Source: Borrelia sp. RT5S
GTDB taxonomy: Bacteria; Spirochaetota; Spirochaetia; Borreliales; Borreliaceae
DNA length: 64,000 nt
Assembly (NCBI RefSeq): GCF_021165755.1
Contig: NZ_CP088942.1
Coordinates: 19,221 to 83,220 of the forward strand
Direction: 5' to 3'
A program made the position numbers and the translations under genes. Under the pieces are notes generated by a model. It saw only the letters and a list, made by a program, of their open reading frames with translations, did no database searches and had not been told where the DNA came from. Each line of letters starts with the position of its first letter. The stretch's first letter is position 1. This document shows positions 9,027 to 17,894 of this stretch, in pieces.

Positions 9027-9965
9027 TTAATTCCCAAATGCAGAGCAAAACTTTACGATCTTATCATATTCAAGTCCCATAAGACCAACTGCATTGTGCA
9101 CCTTTACATCACCATACTTAGCTATATTTGTTAATTGCAAATGTATATCCTCTTCCTTTCTCTCCCTAGATGCCGCATCAATATGTTCTTTAATCAATTT
9201 TAGTGATTCTGCCTTCTTTCCCATAAACGTATCTAGAAGCGCATTGGCTGTAATAAGAGTTCCTGGACTGCCTTTACTTTCCATTTTGTCCAAATTTTTG
9301 TCCGAAAAATATTCATTTAAGACCAAACGATTAAGTCGTCCGATTTTATTACTCAACATTGCTATTACATCACTAGCAGCAGTACTCCTGTTACTTATCT
9401 TCTTATCCAGTTTAGAAAATATCCCATCTAACTTTGAAATAAGAGCTGCATCGTAATCTAGAGAAGCATAAAGATCATCTACGTCCTCTGTTCTTTGAAA
9501 AGAAGATTCACTGATCTTAAATCCAACAACCTCTAAAATATTAGGAAACGAACATTTACCACTATTAATTACTATTACAAGAGATTCTCTACTATCTAAA
9601 CCATCAGGAAATGCATGCTTCCCTGCCACAAATTTATCCCTAGCCTCCTTAAGCTCTGCCCTGTACGCCCTCACTCTTGCTCTAAAAGCTTCATAAGCAG
9701 CAGCATCCTTTCCCCTCCTTCTGACTGCCTTACCTTTACCTGCCTTTCCTTTGCCTACCCTTACCTCATCTATCTCCCCCTCATCCATCTCCCCTTCTTC
9801 TCCGTCTATCTTTCCTTTTAGTTCACCTTTCTTGTTATTACTTGCAACAATTCTAGCTCCACCCTTCTTGCTAGTCTTGCCTAGCGTCTTGTCCTTAGTA
9901 GATGTCTGTAACCCACAACTCATAACTACAACCAGCAACATGAGTAACGTCCTGTACATTTTCAT
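9027..9965 (-). CDS. Array-1 PF05714-like lipoprotein
   Basis: Signal MKMYRTLLMLLVVVMSC with a lipobox; GAAGGAGG upstream. The linker is a basic/acidic mix (GEEGEMDEGEIDEV, then KGKAGKGKAVRRRGKD). Core motifs: VRAYRAELKEARDKFVAG, KHAFPDGLD, YDAALISKLDGIFSKL and EYFSDKNLDKMESKGSPG. It is the closest paralogue of the 7944 gene. The RRRGKD stretch gives the linker an unusually strong positive patch for this array. Confidence 0.7.
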   Translation of the reverse strand: MKMYRTLLMLLVVVMSCGLQTSTKDKTLGKTSKKGGARIVASNNKKGELKGKIDGEEGEMDEGEIDEVRVGKGKAGKGKAVRRRGKDAAAYEAFRARVRAYRAELKEARDKFVAGKHAFPDGLDSRESLVIVINSGKCSFPNILEVVGFKISESSFQRTEDVDDLYASLDYDAALISKLDGIFSKLDKKISNRSTAASDVIAMLSNKIGRLNRLVLNEYFSDKNLDKMESKGSPGTLITANALLDTFMGKKAESLKLIKEHIDAASRERKEEDIHLQLTNIAKYGDVKVHNAVGLMGLEYDKIVKFCSAFGN

Positions 9966-10023
9966 TTCATTATCCTCCTTCTAACAGATTTAATGTTAAA
10001 AATCACTGCTTGAATCTATCAAC

Positions 10024-10935
10024 TTAACGTAACAATCTAACAATTTCTGACACTTCTCTTCGGATTCGGCCAAGCACATTGTATGTAGTATTAATTTTTG
10101 TTGTACTATAACCATTAGGATCAGATAGTACCTCCTTGCAAAGCTCCTCTTGTACTATCTTATTGTCTCTACCTTTGCTTTTGCCTTTCCTTGCCAATGC
10201 TTCGATTTCTTTTATGTACTCTGCCCTTTTTTCCACAAAAGCCTTTAAATTTTCATTAATTCTCCTGAAGTCTTCTGGGTTCTTTTTATTAAGCTTATAT
10301 AGGATTTCTTTTGATAAAAGATTTAAGTATTCTTGATTCCATTCCGCTACATGCTCTATCCTTTTTATTAGTCCACGCCCAGCAGCAGGATCGCAATTAA
10401 GCAGCTGATTAAATGTCTCGCCAACCCTTCTAATGCTAGATACATCGTATATTAGTGCTGCATGTATTTTATCTAGTATGTCTTCCTGTTTCTCTTTGGA
10501 AACATTAGGAATATGTTTCTTAAATGGATCCACAAAAAATTGCGGTTGTTCCTTCTTAAATTTGGTAAATATTCCTCTAGCCTTTTCAAGCTCTGACCTT
10601 TGTGATTTCAAATCACTCACCAGTTCATCATAAACTACCTTTATCTGGCTGCCTTCCTTGAAATTAATCTTGTAATCGACTTCCTTTTCCTTGCTCTTAC
10701 CCTTTCCTTGCCCTACTTTAACTCCCCCTTCCTTACTGCCTTCTTCTAGTTCTCCACTACCTGCTCCTTGCTTAACCTTGCCCTCATCCGTCTTACCATG
10801 GTCCTCCTTCTTTACTTTCTTCCCTGTCTTGTGTCCCTTTGAATTAAGATTATTTTGTTTATTTTTACTACCATCCTGACCACAGCTAATTAACACAGTA
10901 ACTAACATGAAAAACACCAATATATACCTTCCCAT
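10024..10935 (-). CDS. Array-1 PF05714-like lipoprotein
   Basis: Signal MGRYILVFFMLVTVLISC with a lipobox and then GQDGS; GAAGGGGG lies upstream. A Lys/Gly/Glu linker ends near residue 95. The core has LVSDLKSQRSELEKARGIF, IHAALIYDVSSIRRVGETF and KRIEHVAEWNQEYLNLL. Signal, ribosome site and leader are nearly the same as in the 11068 gene, so the 5' ends of these two genes share a recent duplication while the cores have diverged. Confidence 0.7.
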   Translation of the reverse strand: MGRYILVFFMLVTVLISCGQDGSKNKQNNLNSKGHKTGKKVKKEDHGKTDEGKVKQGAGSGELEEGSKEGGVKVGQGKGKSKEKEVDYKINFKEGSQIKVVYDELVSDLKSQRSELEKARGIFTKFKKEQPQFFVDPFKKHIPNVSKEKQEDILDKIHAALIYDVSSIRRVGETFNQLLNCDPAAGRGLIKRIEHVAEWNQEYLNLLSKEILYKLNKKNPEDFRRINENLKAFVEKRAEYIKEIEALARKGKSKGRDNKIVQEELCKEVLSDPNGYSTTKINTTYNVLGRIRREVSEIVRLLR

Positions 10936-11034
10936 ACAATTCCCCCTTCAATAAAATACCATGCATTAATTCACTACTAGATTAATTATTATATTAAACT
11001 TAATTTAATTATATATTAGATTTAATTTAATATC
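10929..11034 (-). repeat. Duplicated leader/promoter block, copy 1
   Basis: The region upstream of the 10024 gene matches 12155-12255 upstream of the 11068 gene, including CTAGATTAA and ATATTAAACTTAATTTAATT. It carries the promoter and ribosome site. Confidence 0.7.
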
Positions 11035-11067
11035 ACCATTATATGGAGACATAAAAGAACCTCTTAT

Positions 11068-12162
11068 TTAACTAGATTGAATTAACTTTTTAATATCTTC
11101 CGAGATTTTTCCCAGCCTTTCACAATCCGCACTTAAACTCAAACTACCATCTGTCATCTTTTGCATTTCACCATAGACGAATGCTTTATTATGCTTATTT
11201 GCCTCCATTATAGACAGACAAGCTTTAATCTTTCCTAGCAGCTCTTCTCTCTTCCTAATAAATTCACCCATCTTATGCCCAACTGAATTCAAAATTGAAG
11301 GATCTTTAACACTTCTAGCATTAGCCAAATTCGAGTTTCCCAAGGCTTCATTTAAAATCTTTTGGGTGTAAGTATCAATATCTACAAACAACTTCAAAAA
11401 TGAAGCGACAATAAACACCGTACCGCTTTGGTTTCCAAACATAGAAACTACTACTCCTGGGAATGATTCTTCTAATTTTCTAATGGAATCAACATCATAA
11501 CCCAAGCCTGCATAAATTTTATTCATCTCCTCTGGATCAGCATAACTGGACCTAATTCCCTTTAGTTTGTTTACAAGCACAGGAAATGAATGGTTGCCAG
11601 CAATAAACACACTCTTATCTCTTCCAAGCTCTACTCGATATCTTTCTAATCTCCTTACAAGCTCAGAATAAATGCCTCGTGCCATATTTTCCCTTGCTTT
11701 CCTTTCCTTCTCTTTTTCTGTCTTCTCTCTTATCTCCTCTTCTGGCTCCTCTTTTGGTTCTTCTTTCGTTTCTTCTACTGGCTTTTCTACTGGCTCCTCT
11801 TTCTTCTCCTCTTCCAGCGCCTCTTCTTGAGCATTACCTTCTTCTTTTGTCTTGCCTACCTCTTCCTCCTCTTTTGTTTCTTCTTTTGGCTCCTCTTTTA
11901 TCTCCTCTTGCTTCTCTTCATCGCCTATCTCTTCCTCCTCTTGAGTACCATCTTCCCCGTCACTTGCCTGCTCCTCCTCTTCCTCTGTCCCCTCTTCTAT
12001 CTCTTCCTCTTCTTCCTCTGTCTCCTCTTCTTCCATCTCATCATCTTCCTCTAAATCTTCATCTTCCTCTTCCATCTCTTGAGCAGTATTAATACTTCCA
12101 TCCTGACCACAGCTCATTAACATAGCAACTAACATGAAAAACACTAATAAATACCTTCTCAT
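11068..12162 (-). CDS. Array-1 PF05714-like lipoprotein with long Glu-rich domain
   Basis: The start used is MRRYLLVFFMLVAMLMSC, with GAAGGGGAA upstream; an earlier in-frame ATG lacks a ribosome site. The lipobox is followed by GQDGS. Residues 25-160 are almost entirely Glu/Asp with Lys (EEEETEEEEEEIEEGTEEEE), a strongly acidic tether. The conserved core begins near residue 165: SELVRRLERYRVELGRDKS, IYAGLGYDVDSIRKLEESF and REELLGKIKACLS. The acidic repeat may change length by slippage. The expected location is the surface. Confidence 0.75.
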   Translation of the reverse strand: MRRYLLVFFMLVAMLMSCGQDGSINTAQEMEEEDEDLEEDDEMEEEETEEEEEEIEEGTEEEEEQASDGEDGTQEEEEIGDEEKQEEIKEEPKEETKEEEEVGKTKEEGNAQEEALEEEKKEEPVEKPVEETKEEPKEEPEEEIREKTEKEKERKARENMARGIYSELVRRLERYRVELGRDKSVFIAGNHSFPVLVNKLKGIRSSYADPEEMNKIYAGLGYDVDSIRKLEESFPGVVVSMFGNQSGTVFIVASFLKLFVDIDTYTQKILNEALGNSNLANARSVKDPSILNSVGHKMGEFIRKREELLGKIKACLSIMEANKHNKAFVYGEMQKMTDGSLSLSADCERLGKISEDIKKLIQSS

Positions 12163-12255
12163 ATAATTCCCCTTCAATAAAATACTACGTATCAACTCAT
12201 TGCTAGATTAAATATTATATTAAACTTAATTTAATTATATATTAAATATAATTTA
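12155..12255 (-). repeat. Duplicated leader/promoter block, copy 2
   Basis: Near-copy of 10929-11034, upstream of the 11068 gene. Confidence 0.7.
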
Positions 12256-12313
12256 ATCTTAATATTTAAAATGTACTAAATATAAATACTTTTGTATCGT
12301 CTACTGAAGAAAT

Positions 12314-12343
12314 AAATAAAGGAAGCTAATGCTTCCTTTATTT
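12314..12343 (-). terminator. Intrinsic terminator after the broken 12372 gene
   Basis: AAATAAAGGAAGC and GCTTCCTTTATTT are perfect 13-base arms around TAAT. Confidence 0.8.
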
Positions 12344-12371
12344 CAATAATCTAATCTTTAGGTATGTCTTC

Positions 12372-12780
12372 TTAAGATGCAGAAATTTCCTTTATCTTAA
12401 ATTCTCCGTTCTCTATCCTGCCCCTTACCTTAACCCTAGGCTTCCCTCCGCCTGGCTTTTCCTTAAGTCTAATCCTACCCTTGTCTTTTCCTGTTATTCT
12501 AATCTTGCCCTCTTCACTTGGATTTACCTTCTTTGCTTCTACTGGCTTGCCCTTGACTTCTGCTGGATTTACCCTGTTTGTTTCCACTGAATTGACACTG
12601 CCCTCACCTAGCTTTACCTTATCTGTACCTGCTGAATTGACACCACCTTCTACTGGCTTTACCCTGTTCTCTTCTATTACTCGCTTAATCATATTACGCA
12701 TCTCTACTCCTACTAACATCCTGACCACAGCTCATTAACGCAGTAACTAAAATGAAAAACACCAATACATGCCCTTTCAT
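12372..12780 (-). pseudogene. Frameshifted short repeat lipoprotein
   Basis: From the ATG at 12780, preceded by GAAGGAGG, the frame reads MKGHVLVFFILVTALMSCGQ, the same lipobox signal as its array neighbours, then stops after 28 codons. The protein continues in another frame to 12372 with degenerate repeats such as NRVKPVEGGVNSAGTDKVK and NRVNPAEVKGKPVEAKKVN. A single indel near 12720 would join them into a lipoprotein of about 135 residues. It has no PF05714-like core; only the 5' end is shared with array 1. Confidence 0.65.
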
Positions 12781-12802
12781 TAAATTCCTCCTTCAATAAA
12801 AT

Positions 12803-13657
12803 TTAACTTTGACTTGCAACACGCACTCTATTCATCAAGTCTTTTGAGATTTGAACAACTCGATCATATTTCCTTATAAGATCTGAATCACGTTCTGTAA
12901 TCTTGCATAAATTCTCTTTTAAGTTTCTGTATGGTGACATAGTAAGCAACGTAACAAACCTTTCCTTTTCTTGAACAAAATCATCAAACAATGTATAAAA
13001 CTCACTAACCTTGGCTGCACCATTGCTAGATAAAAGAAGCCTATCTACGTCTATTTCTAACAAAAGATCATATAAGATGCTATGGGTTAGTGATCCAATA
13101 TGTCCTATCTTTTTCATTAACGTATCGCTAACAGACAAATCACAATTACTTAACTCCTCTAACAGCCTGTTGAAATCTGAAATGGACCTAAGCTCATATT
13201 CTAGCGCCACGTGTGCTCTCTTCAGTCTTTCCTCAGTAGCAGCTGGATTGTTTGCAGATACAGACATAAACTTTTCCTCGTATCGATAATCTTTAAATTT
13301 CCCATAGTTACTCTCAAACTTTGTCCTTAGCGCATAGATTCTGCTCTCCAGGATATCATAAGCTATTTGGAAAGGACTGCCTTTGGTAAGCTGAAACTTA
13401 CTTTTCCTTGCCTCATACTCATTTTTCCTAGCATCCCTCTCATCTTTACTTATATTAATCTCGTCTTCCTCTTCTTCTGTATCATCCTCTTCAGTATCTT
13501 TCTCTTCAGTATCTTTCTCTTCAGTAATCTTGACTTCCTTTGTGATCTTTTTGTCTGTCTTCCTTTTAAAACTGGACTTCCTTCCCCTGTTGCTGTCTTG
13601 CCCACAACTCATTAATACAATAACTAATACAAGAAACGCAATTATTTTCCTTCTCAT
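12803..13657 (-). CDS. Array-1 PF05714-like lipoprotein
   Basis: Signal MRRKIIAFLVLVIVLMSC with a lipobox; GAAGGGG upstream. A linker with the repeat EEKDTEEKDTEEDDTEEEED (residues 45-65) precedes the core. Core motifs are AYDILESRIYALRTKFESN, AHVALEYELRSISDFNRLL and KIGHIGSLTHSIL. The usual AGxHxF segment is weakly conserved, so this is a divergent member. Confidence 0.68.
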   Translation of the reverse strand: MRRKIIAFLVLVIVLMSCGQDSNRGRKSSFKRKTDKKITKEVKITEEKDTEEKDTEEDDTEEEEDEINISKDERDARKNEYEARKSKFQLTKGSPFQIAYDILESRIYALRTKFESNYGKFKDYRYEEKFMSVSANNPAATEERLKRAHVALEYELRSISDFNRLLEELSNCDLSVSDTLMKKIGHIGSLTHSILYDLLLEIDVDRLLLSSNGAAKVSEFYTLFDDFVQEKERFVTLLTMSPYRNLKENLCKITERDSDLIRKYDRVVQISKDLMNRVRVASQS

Positions 13658-13811
13658 TAAATTACCCCTTCAATAAATATTATGTAATTACATAAACATT
13701 TTTATATTAACTATAATATTAAATTAAATATTAATATGTATTAAGTTTAATATACTTTCAATATTTAAAACATCCTAAATGACGATACTTTTTTAATATT
13801 CTTTATTAAAT

Positions 13812-13850
13812 AGCTAAATAGAAGAAGCTGATTCTTCAACTTCCTCTATT
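13812..13850 (-). terminator. Probable terminator of the 13862 gene
   Basis: AAATAGAAGAAG and CTTCCTCTATTTT form an imperfect stem directly after the stop codon. Confidence 0.55.
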
Positions 13851-13861
13851 TTCAATCTTCT

Positions 13862-15202
13862 CTATTTTAATAATCTTTCAATCTGTCTTCTTAACTTAAA
13901 GAAATTTGTCTTTGCTTGTTGAATCTCTGTTTTACTACCAGTCATTTTCATCAACTCTTCTCTCATCAAAGCTTCATCATGCTTCTTATTTCCTGCTAAT
14001 GACAAATGTCTTTTAATCCTGTCTATTAACGCTTCTCTTTCGCTTATAAAATCATCTAAATGACTGCTAGCTGTAGGAACAACTGTTGTGTCTTGATTAT
14101 CTTTAAGTCTTAGCAAATTAGCATCTGAAAAACTCTCATTTAACACAGTATGAGTTGCGGTCCCAATGAGATTTAGTAACTCAATTAGCTTTTTAGCAAC
14201 AAATTGATCGTCAATTTTTCCTAGGTCAAGCCTATTGATTGGTAATTTAACAAATATTTCCTCAAATTGTTTTATCTCATTAGCATCATAATTGAAAGAC
14301 GAATATATGTAATTTCTTCTCTCTGAGGTATTATAGTGTCCAAAATCCATAAAGACACCCCCCATCTTACCGAGTTTGTCCAGTAAAGCAGTAAATGAAT
14401 GTCTTCCGGCTTCAAAAGTACCTCTAGCACTCTCAAGTTTTGCCTTATATTTCTTTAATTTTTGTTCAAGCTCAAGGTAAGCATCTTGTCTTTGCTTCGC
14501 TGCTTCTTGTCTTTGCTTCTCCTCTGCATCTACTTGATCCACTTCCAGTGAATTTGTCTTTGTTGTATCCGTTTCGTTTGTGTTGTCTACAACAGGCACG
14601 TCAATGGTTACAGGCACACTGCTGGTTGTTGTAGGCGCTTCATTGGTTACAGGTACATCACTAGTTACTGTCCCTCGCACATCTGCGTCTTCCTCTGATG
14701 CATCTTTAGTTCCCTCATCTACTGTATTTGTGTCATCATTTGTTTCACTCTCAGCATTTTCTTTAACTTCTGTTAAGCCTTGTCCATTACTCTCACCCTC
14801 ATCTGCTGGTTCTGATCCTAATGAATCTGCCTCGACTACATCTGTGGTGTCAACTGAAGCATCTTTAGCTCCTGCCTCATTTTCTTCTGTACCAGTAGTT
14901 CCTGCATCCTGCACATCTGCGCCTTCGCTTGCTCCACTACCAGCATCTTCTTCAACTTCTGTTAAGCCCTGTTCACTGCCCTCACCCCCATCTGCTGGTT
15001 TTGATCCTAACAATAAATATGCATTTACTACATTTGCTTTATTTGTATCAATTTCCCCTGCTTCCTTCTCTTCTGTGTCTGTTTTTCCTACTTTCTCTTC
15101 TGGATTGTAAAACTTACTCAACCTAAGAAGACCACTCCCTTCTTGTCCACATCCCATTAATACAGAAAGCAGCGCAAATAATAATACCCCAAGCCTCTTC
15201 AT
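13862..15202 (-). CDS. Array-1 PF05714-like lipoprotein, longest member, with Thr/Glu/Val repeats
   Basis: Signal MKRLGVLLFALLSVLMGC with a lipobox; AAGGAGGG upstream. Residues 65-150 contain two imperfect copies of a unit (GSKPADGGEGSEQGLTEVEE and GSEPADEGESNGQGLTEVKE), each followed by a variable acidic stretch. A Thr/Val/Pro region (VPVTNEAPTTTSSVPVTIDV) follows. The core begins near residue 235 with YLELEQKLKKYKAKLESAR, FNYDANEIKQFEEIFVKLP and LLNLIGTATHTVLNESFSD. It is the first-transcribed and longest gene of array 1. Confidence 0.75.
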   Translation of the reverse strand: MKRLGVLLFALLSVLMGCGQEGSGLLRLSKFYNPEEKVGKTDTEEKEAGEIDTNKANVVNAYLLLGSKPADGGEGSEQGLTEVEEDAGSGASEGADVQDAGTTGTEENEAGAKDASVDTTDVVEADSLGSEPADEGESNGQGLTEVKENAESETNDDTNTVDEGTKDASEEDADVRGTVTSDVPVTNEAPTTTSSVPVTIDVPVVDNTNETDTTKTNSLEVDQVDAEEKQRQEAAKQRQDAYLELEQKLKKYKAKLESARGTFEAGRHSFTALLDKLGKMGGVFMDFGHYNTSERRNYIYSSFNYDANEIKQFEEIFVKLPINRLDLGKIDDQFVAKKLIELLNLIGTATHTVLNESFSDANLLRLKDNQDTTVVPTASSHLDDFISEREALIDRIKRHLSLAGNKKHDEALMREELMKMTGSKTEIQQAKTNFFKLRRQIERLLK

Positions 15203-15411
15203 TCAATACCCTCCTTTTCATTATCATTTTGTATTTGGTATTAATATATAATATATCTTAACATATACTGTATTTTGACTCTATTTAGCTATATTTGAAA
15301 TTGTTCTTGCAAACTACCAGCATTACTGGTATGGATAGTTTTAAAGACTGGTATTAAATCTTCTTATCAAGCTTCCAGTTAAGTAAACTTAAAAATTAGG
15401 CAATATTAAGC

Positions 15412-16032
15412 CTAGACAACACCTGAAGTATTGCCCGTTACAGGAGTAGGGGCGCCTGCTGCATTTACATAAACAATGCTACCAGATCCATGTGTATGAC
15501 TTTCAAATAACTTACCGTTAATATACACTCTTCCTTTAAAGTCAATATTGTCAGCCTTAATAACTAAAGACTTAACAGAAACTTCAATGCTCTCACCCTC
15601 AAGACTTACGTTCCTAGAGTTAAGGCCTAACTGCTCGCTTTTAATGTCAAGTTCTTTTGAAGACACGCTATATTTATCTATCTTAATACTTGCACATTCA
15701 GGGTTTATGGCATTTAGGATGTAAAAATAATTTTTATCAAAATAGTTATTGTCCGATTCGTTGAAGATATTAATACTACTTTGAAGCAATACCACCCTAT
15801 CGCCCTGTTTAAGGTCAAGCCTTAGATTTGAAATATTACGCGTGAGGATCCCTAATCCCTCATATTCTTCGATCAAAACAATTCCCTCTTGAGTTTCAAA
15901 ATCAAACTGTTTAATGACTCCAATCCTGCAAATAAAGACATTCTCACGTAAATATTTCCTTGCTTCCTCACGTGCTGAGGAGTCATTGCTTAGACTACCC
16001 AAACTTTTGCAAATATCATAATTTTGATTCAT
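15412..16032 (-). CDS. DUF777 phage protein, probable baseplate spike (gpV-like)
   Basis: Last gene of the tail operon; its start overlaps the end of the DUF693 gene by 17 bases. At 206 residues it fits DUF777 of cp32-like phage plasmids. An N-terminal OB-like beta segment (FICRIGVIKQFDFETQEGIV) is followed by beta strands (IKSEQLGLNSRNVSLEGES, IKADNIDFKGRVYINGKLF) and a histidine motif ESHTHGSGS typical of phage spike proteins. The role is inferred from position and shape, not measured. Confidence 0.75.
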   Translation of the reverse strand: MNQNYDICKSLGSLSNDSSAREEARKYLRENVFICRIGVIKQFDFETQEGIVLIEEYEGLGILTRNISNLRLDLKQGDRVVLLQSSINIFNESDNNYFDKNYFYILNAINPECASIKIDKYSVSSKELDIKSEQLGLNSRNVSLEGESIEVSVKSLVIKADNIDFKGRVYINGKLFESHTHGSGSIVYVNAAGAPTPVTGNTSGVV

Positions 16033-16957
16033 ACACCACCTCGCCTAGTTCATTAGATTCATCGTAGAGTTTCAATTTTAGTGTGCAATCTCCTACATTG
16101 GTTAAATGAGCACTAGTTTCCTGCACAACGGCCTTTACAATTTCTCCATATCGATTAACAAATTGCACTCCGTCTCCTACCTTGATCTTGTCTGTGAAAA
16201 GAAGTGTGGCGTTCCAAAAATTAAAACTAGACTGCCCCAATACCCTTACTTCCTTTTGAGGAATAAATAAGAGCGCATAGTCTTGTAAATTCTTATAAAA
16301 TCTCTTAACCTCGCTTAATGCATTAAAGTTAATAAAAACAAACCTAGTATCAGGCTCGCTGGTCAAATCTCCAGCATCTACAAATATTGAATGCACATAT
16401 TTGCCCATAAGTTTTTCTATAAATTCTTTAAGAGTTGATACATAAAAGCTCTCATCTATTATGCGTTCTCTGTCTTTCCTGCTAATATAAATAACGGCCT
16501 TATTGTTAAATACTGTCCTTATTGCTTCCTCTAATGATTTACCACCAAAATTTTTAATAGTAAGTTTTGTATTTGAAAATGTGTCTTTTAACATAAGGTA
16601 GACATCATACTCGCAAATAAAATCACCATTTTCAAAATCAAAATCAATGGGTGCTCCCAAATAGCCAGCCATAATGAACTTATAATCTATACTCTTCTGG
16701 TAAGAAAATTTTCCATAGTAAATCTTGGCGACATCTCCAATTTTTAAAGACTTATTAAAATTTAAAGGCATATTAAAAAACTGAAGTCGTGCCTTTTTGC
16801 ATTGCATCGAGCCTACAGTGGAATATTCATTACTAATTAAAATGTTAACAAGGGGCGCTCCATTTTTTGTCTCTATTATAAGCTTGGGTCTGGAGCCCAG
16901 AATTCCCTTGATTACACTGTAAAATTCTATTTTAAAGTTATATTGAAACAGCAACAT
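16016..16957 (-). CDS. DUF693 phage protein, probable tail hub/baseplate
   Basis: The length of 313 residues and the position before DUF777 match DUF693 of cp32-like phages. Sequence marks: FYSVIKGILGSRPKLIIET, a beta-rich first half (GDVAKIYYGKFSYQKSIDYK) and VQFVNRYGEIVKAVVQ near the end. No signal peptide. Likely a structural protein joining tail and spike. It lies downstream of an unusual inserted gene (17013-17873). Confidence 0.72.
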   Translation of the reverse strand: MLLFQYNFKIEFYSVIKGILGSRPKLIIETKNGAPLVNILISNEYSTVGSMQCKKARLQFFNMPLNFNKSLKIGDVAKIYYGKFSYQKSIDYKFIMAGYLGAPIDFDFENGDFICEYDVYLMLKDTFSNTKLTIKNFGGKSLEEAIRTVFNNKAVIYISRKDRERIIDESFYVSTLKEFIEKLMGKYVHSIFVDAGDLTSEPDTRFVFINFNALSEVKRFYKNLQDYALLFIPQKEVRVLGQSSFNFWNATLLFTDKIKVGDGVQFVNRYGEIVKAVVQETSAHLTNVGDCTLKLKLYDESNELGEVVYESKL

Positions 16958-16983
16958 AATTTCCTTTATTAACTTCTTAAATA

Positions 16984-17003
16984 ACTTGTTTGTTCTAACA
17001 AGT
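16984..17003 (-). terminator. Hairpin after the 17013 gene
   Basis: ACTTGTT and AACAAGT arms around TGTTCT lie between the repeat-protein gene and DUF693. This could attenuate transcription inside the tail operon. Confidence 0.5.
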
Positions 17004-17012
17004 CATTTAAAG

Positions 17013-17873
17013 CTATAAAGCTTCTCTCCCGCCTGCTGGTCTTTTGTACTCAACTGGTTTTGTGTTACTCTCAGGCTTGTCCTCCTCCTCAAGCTTATCC
17101 TTCTGAACAGGTCTTTGATTAACTGTGGGTCTAGAGCTGCCTGCTGGTCTTGCGTTGCCATTGGGTCTTTGGTTAACCGTAGGTCTAGCTCTACTTGCTG
17201 GTCTTCGGTTAACTGTAGGTCTTCCATTACCTAATGTTCTAGATCTACTTGCTGGCCTTTGATTAGATATAGGTCTACCGTTACCTGCTGGCCTTACACT
17301 GCCTGCTGGCCTTGCTCTGACTGCATTGTCGGCTGGAATACTTAAATTTATACCGAGCCTGCGTGTAATGTAATTTTCTAAAAACTCAATCTCTTGTATC
17401 TGTACATTAATAAACAATTTGGTGTAATCGGGACTCTCAATTAGATTCTTATTACTAAAATTTAAAAGCCTATATCTCTCCTTACCAAGGCGCTTTTCCA
17501 TAGGGATTTCTATGATATCTTGCATCCTATTATCAACTTCTATGAAAATATCATCATCACTATGCTGGTTTCCTTTTCTTAAAAACTCAGCCTCTACTTT
17601 GAAAAAAAGATTATCTGTTATGAAGCTAAAAAGACTTTCATAATAGTTTTCAATTTCTGTTATTCTTTTTAAAATTCGATCAGCTCTGCGTTGTCTAGTT
17701 GCATCAGCTGCCTTAAGTAAGGCACCTTCCTTGTATTCATAGCTTAAACCATATGCATCCTCAACATCCTGCTGGAAATTCCAGCTCTTGAAATTAAAAG
17801 GCCTTGGGGGTACTGTTGCAAAGAGATTTAAATTTAACAACAATAAAAATAATATACATACAACCTTAACCAT
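17013..17873 (-). CDS. Secreted protein with Arg/Pro/Asn repeats inside the phage tail operon
   Basis: Not recognised. It has an N-terminal signal segment MVKVVCILFLLLLNLNLFAT, with no cysteine at a cleavage site. Residues 30-180 are helical and charged. From about 187 to 262 it carries repeats on the pattern RPAxNxRPxxN (RPAGNGRPISNQRPASRSRT), then a Lys/Glu tail. A secreted protein among cytoplasmic virion proteins is odd: it might modify the host envelope or be cargo. The repeats are Arg-rich and could bind nucleic acid or cell wall. Confidence 0.7.
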   Translation of the reverse strand: MVKVVCILFLLLLNLNLFATVPPRPFNFKSWNFQQDVEDAYGLSYEYKEGALLKAADATRQRRADRILKRITEIENYYESLFSFITDNLFFKVEAEFLRKGNQHSDDDIFIEVDNRMQDIIEIPMEKRLGKERYRLLNFSNKNLIESPDYTKLFINVQIQEIEFLENYITRRLGINLSIPADNAVRARPAGSVRPAGNGRPISNQRPASRSRTLGNGRPTVNRRPASRARPTVNQRPNGNARPAGSSRPTVNQRPVQKDKLEEEDKPESNTKPVEYKRPAGGREAL

Positions 17874-17894
17874 AAATATTCTCCTAAACCTATT

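Noticed and set aside
11679..12092. 137-codon plus-strand Leu/Pro-rich frame
   Set aside because: Antisense of the Glu-rich tether (GAA/GAG read as CTT/CTC); not a protein.
14580..15110. 176-codon plus-strand frame across the long array-1 lipoprotein
   Set aside because: It mirrors the Thr/Glu/Val repeats on the coding strand (Ser/Pro/Leu-rich antisense). A shadow of the real gene.
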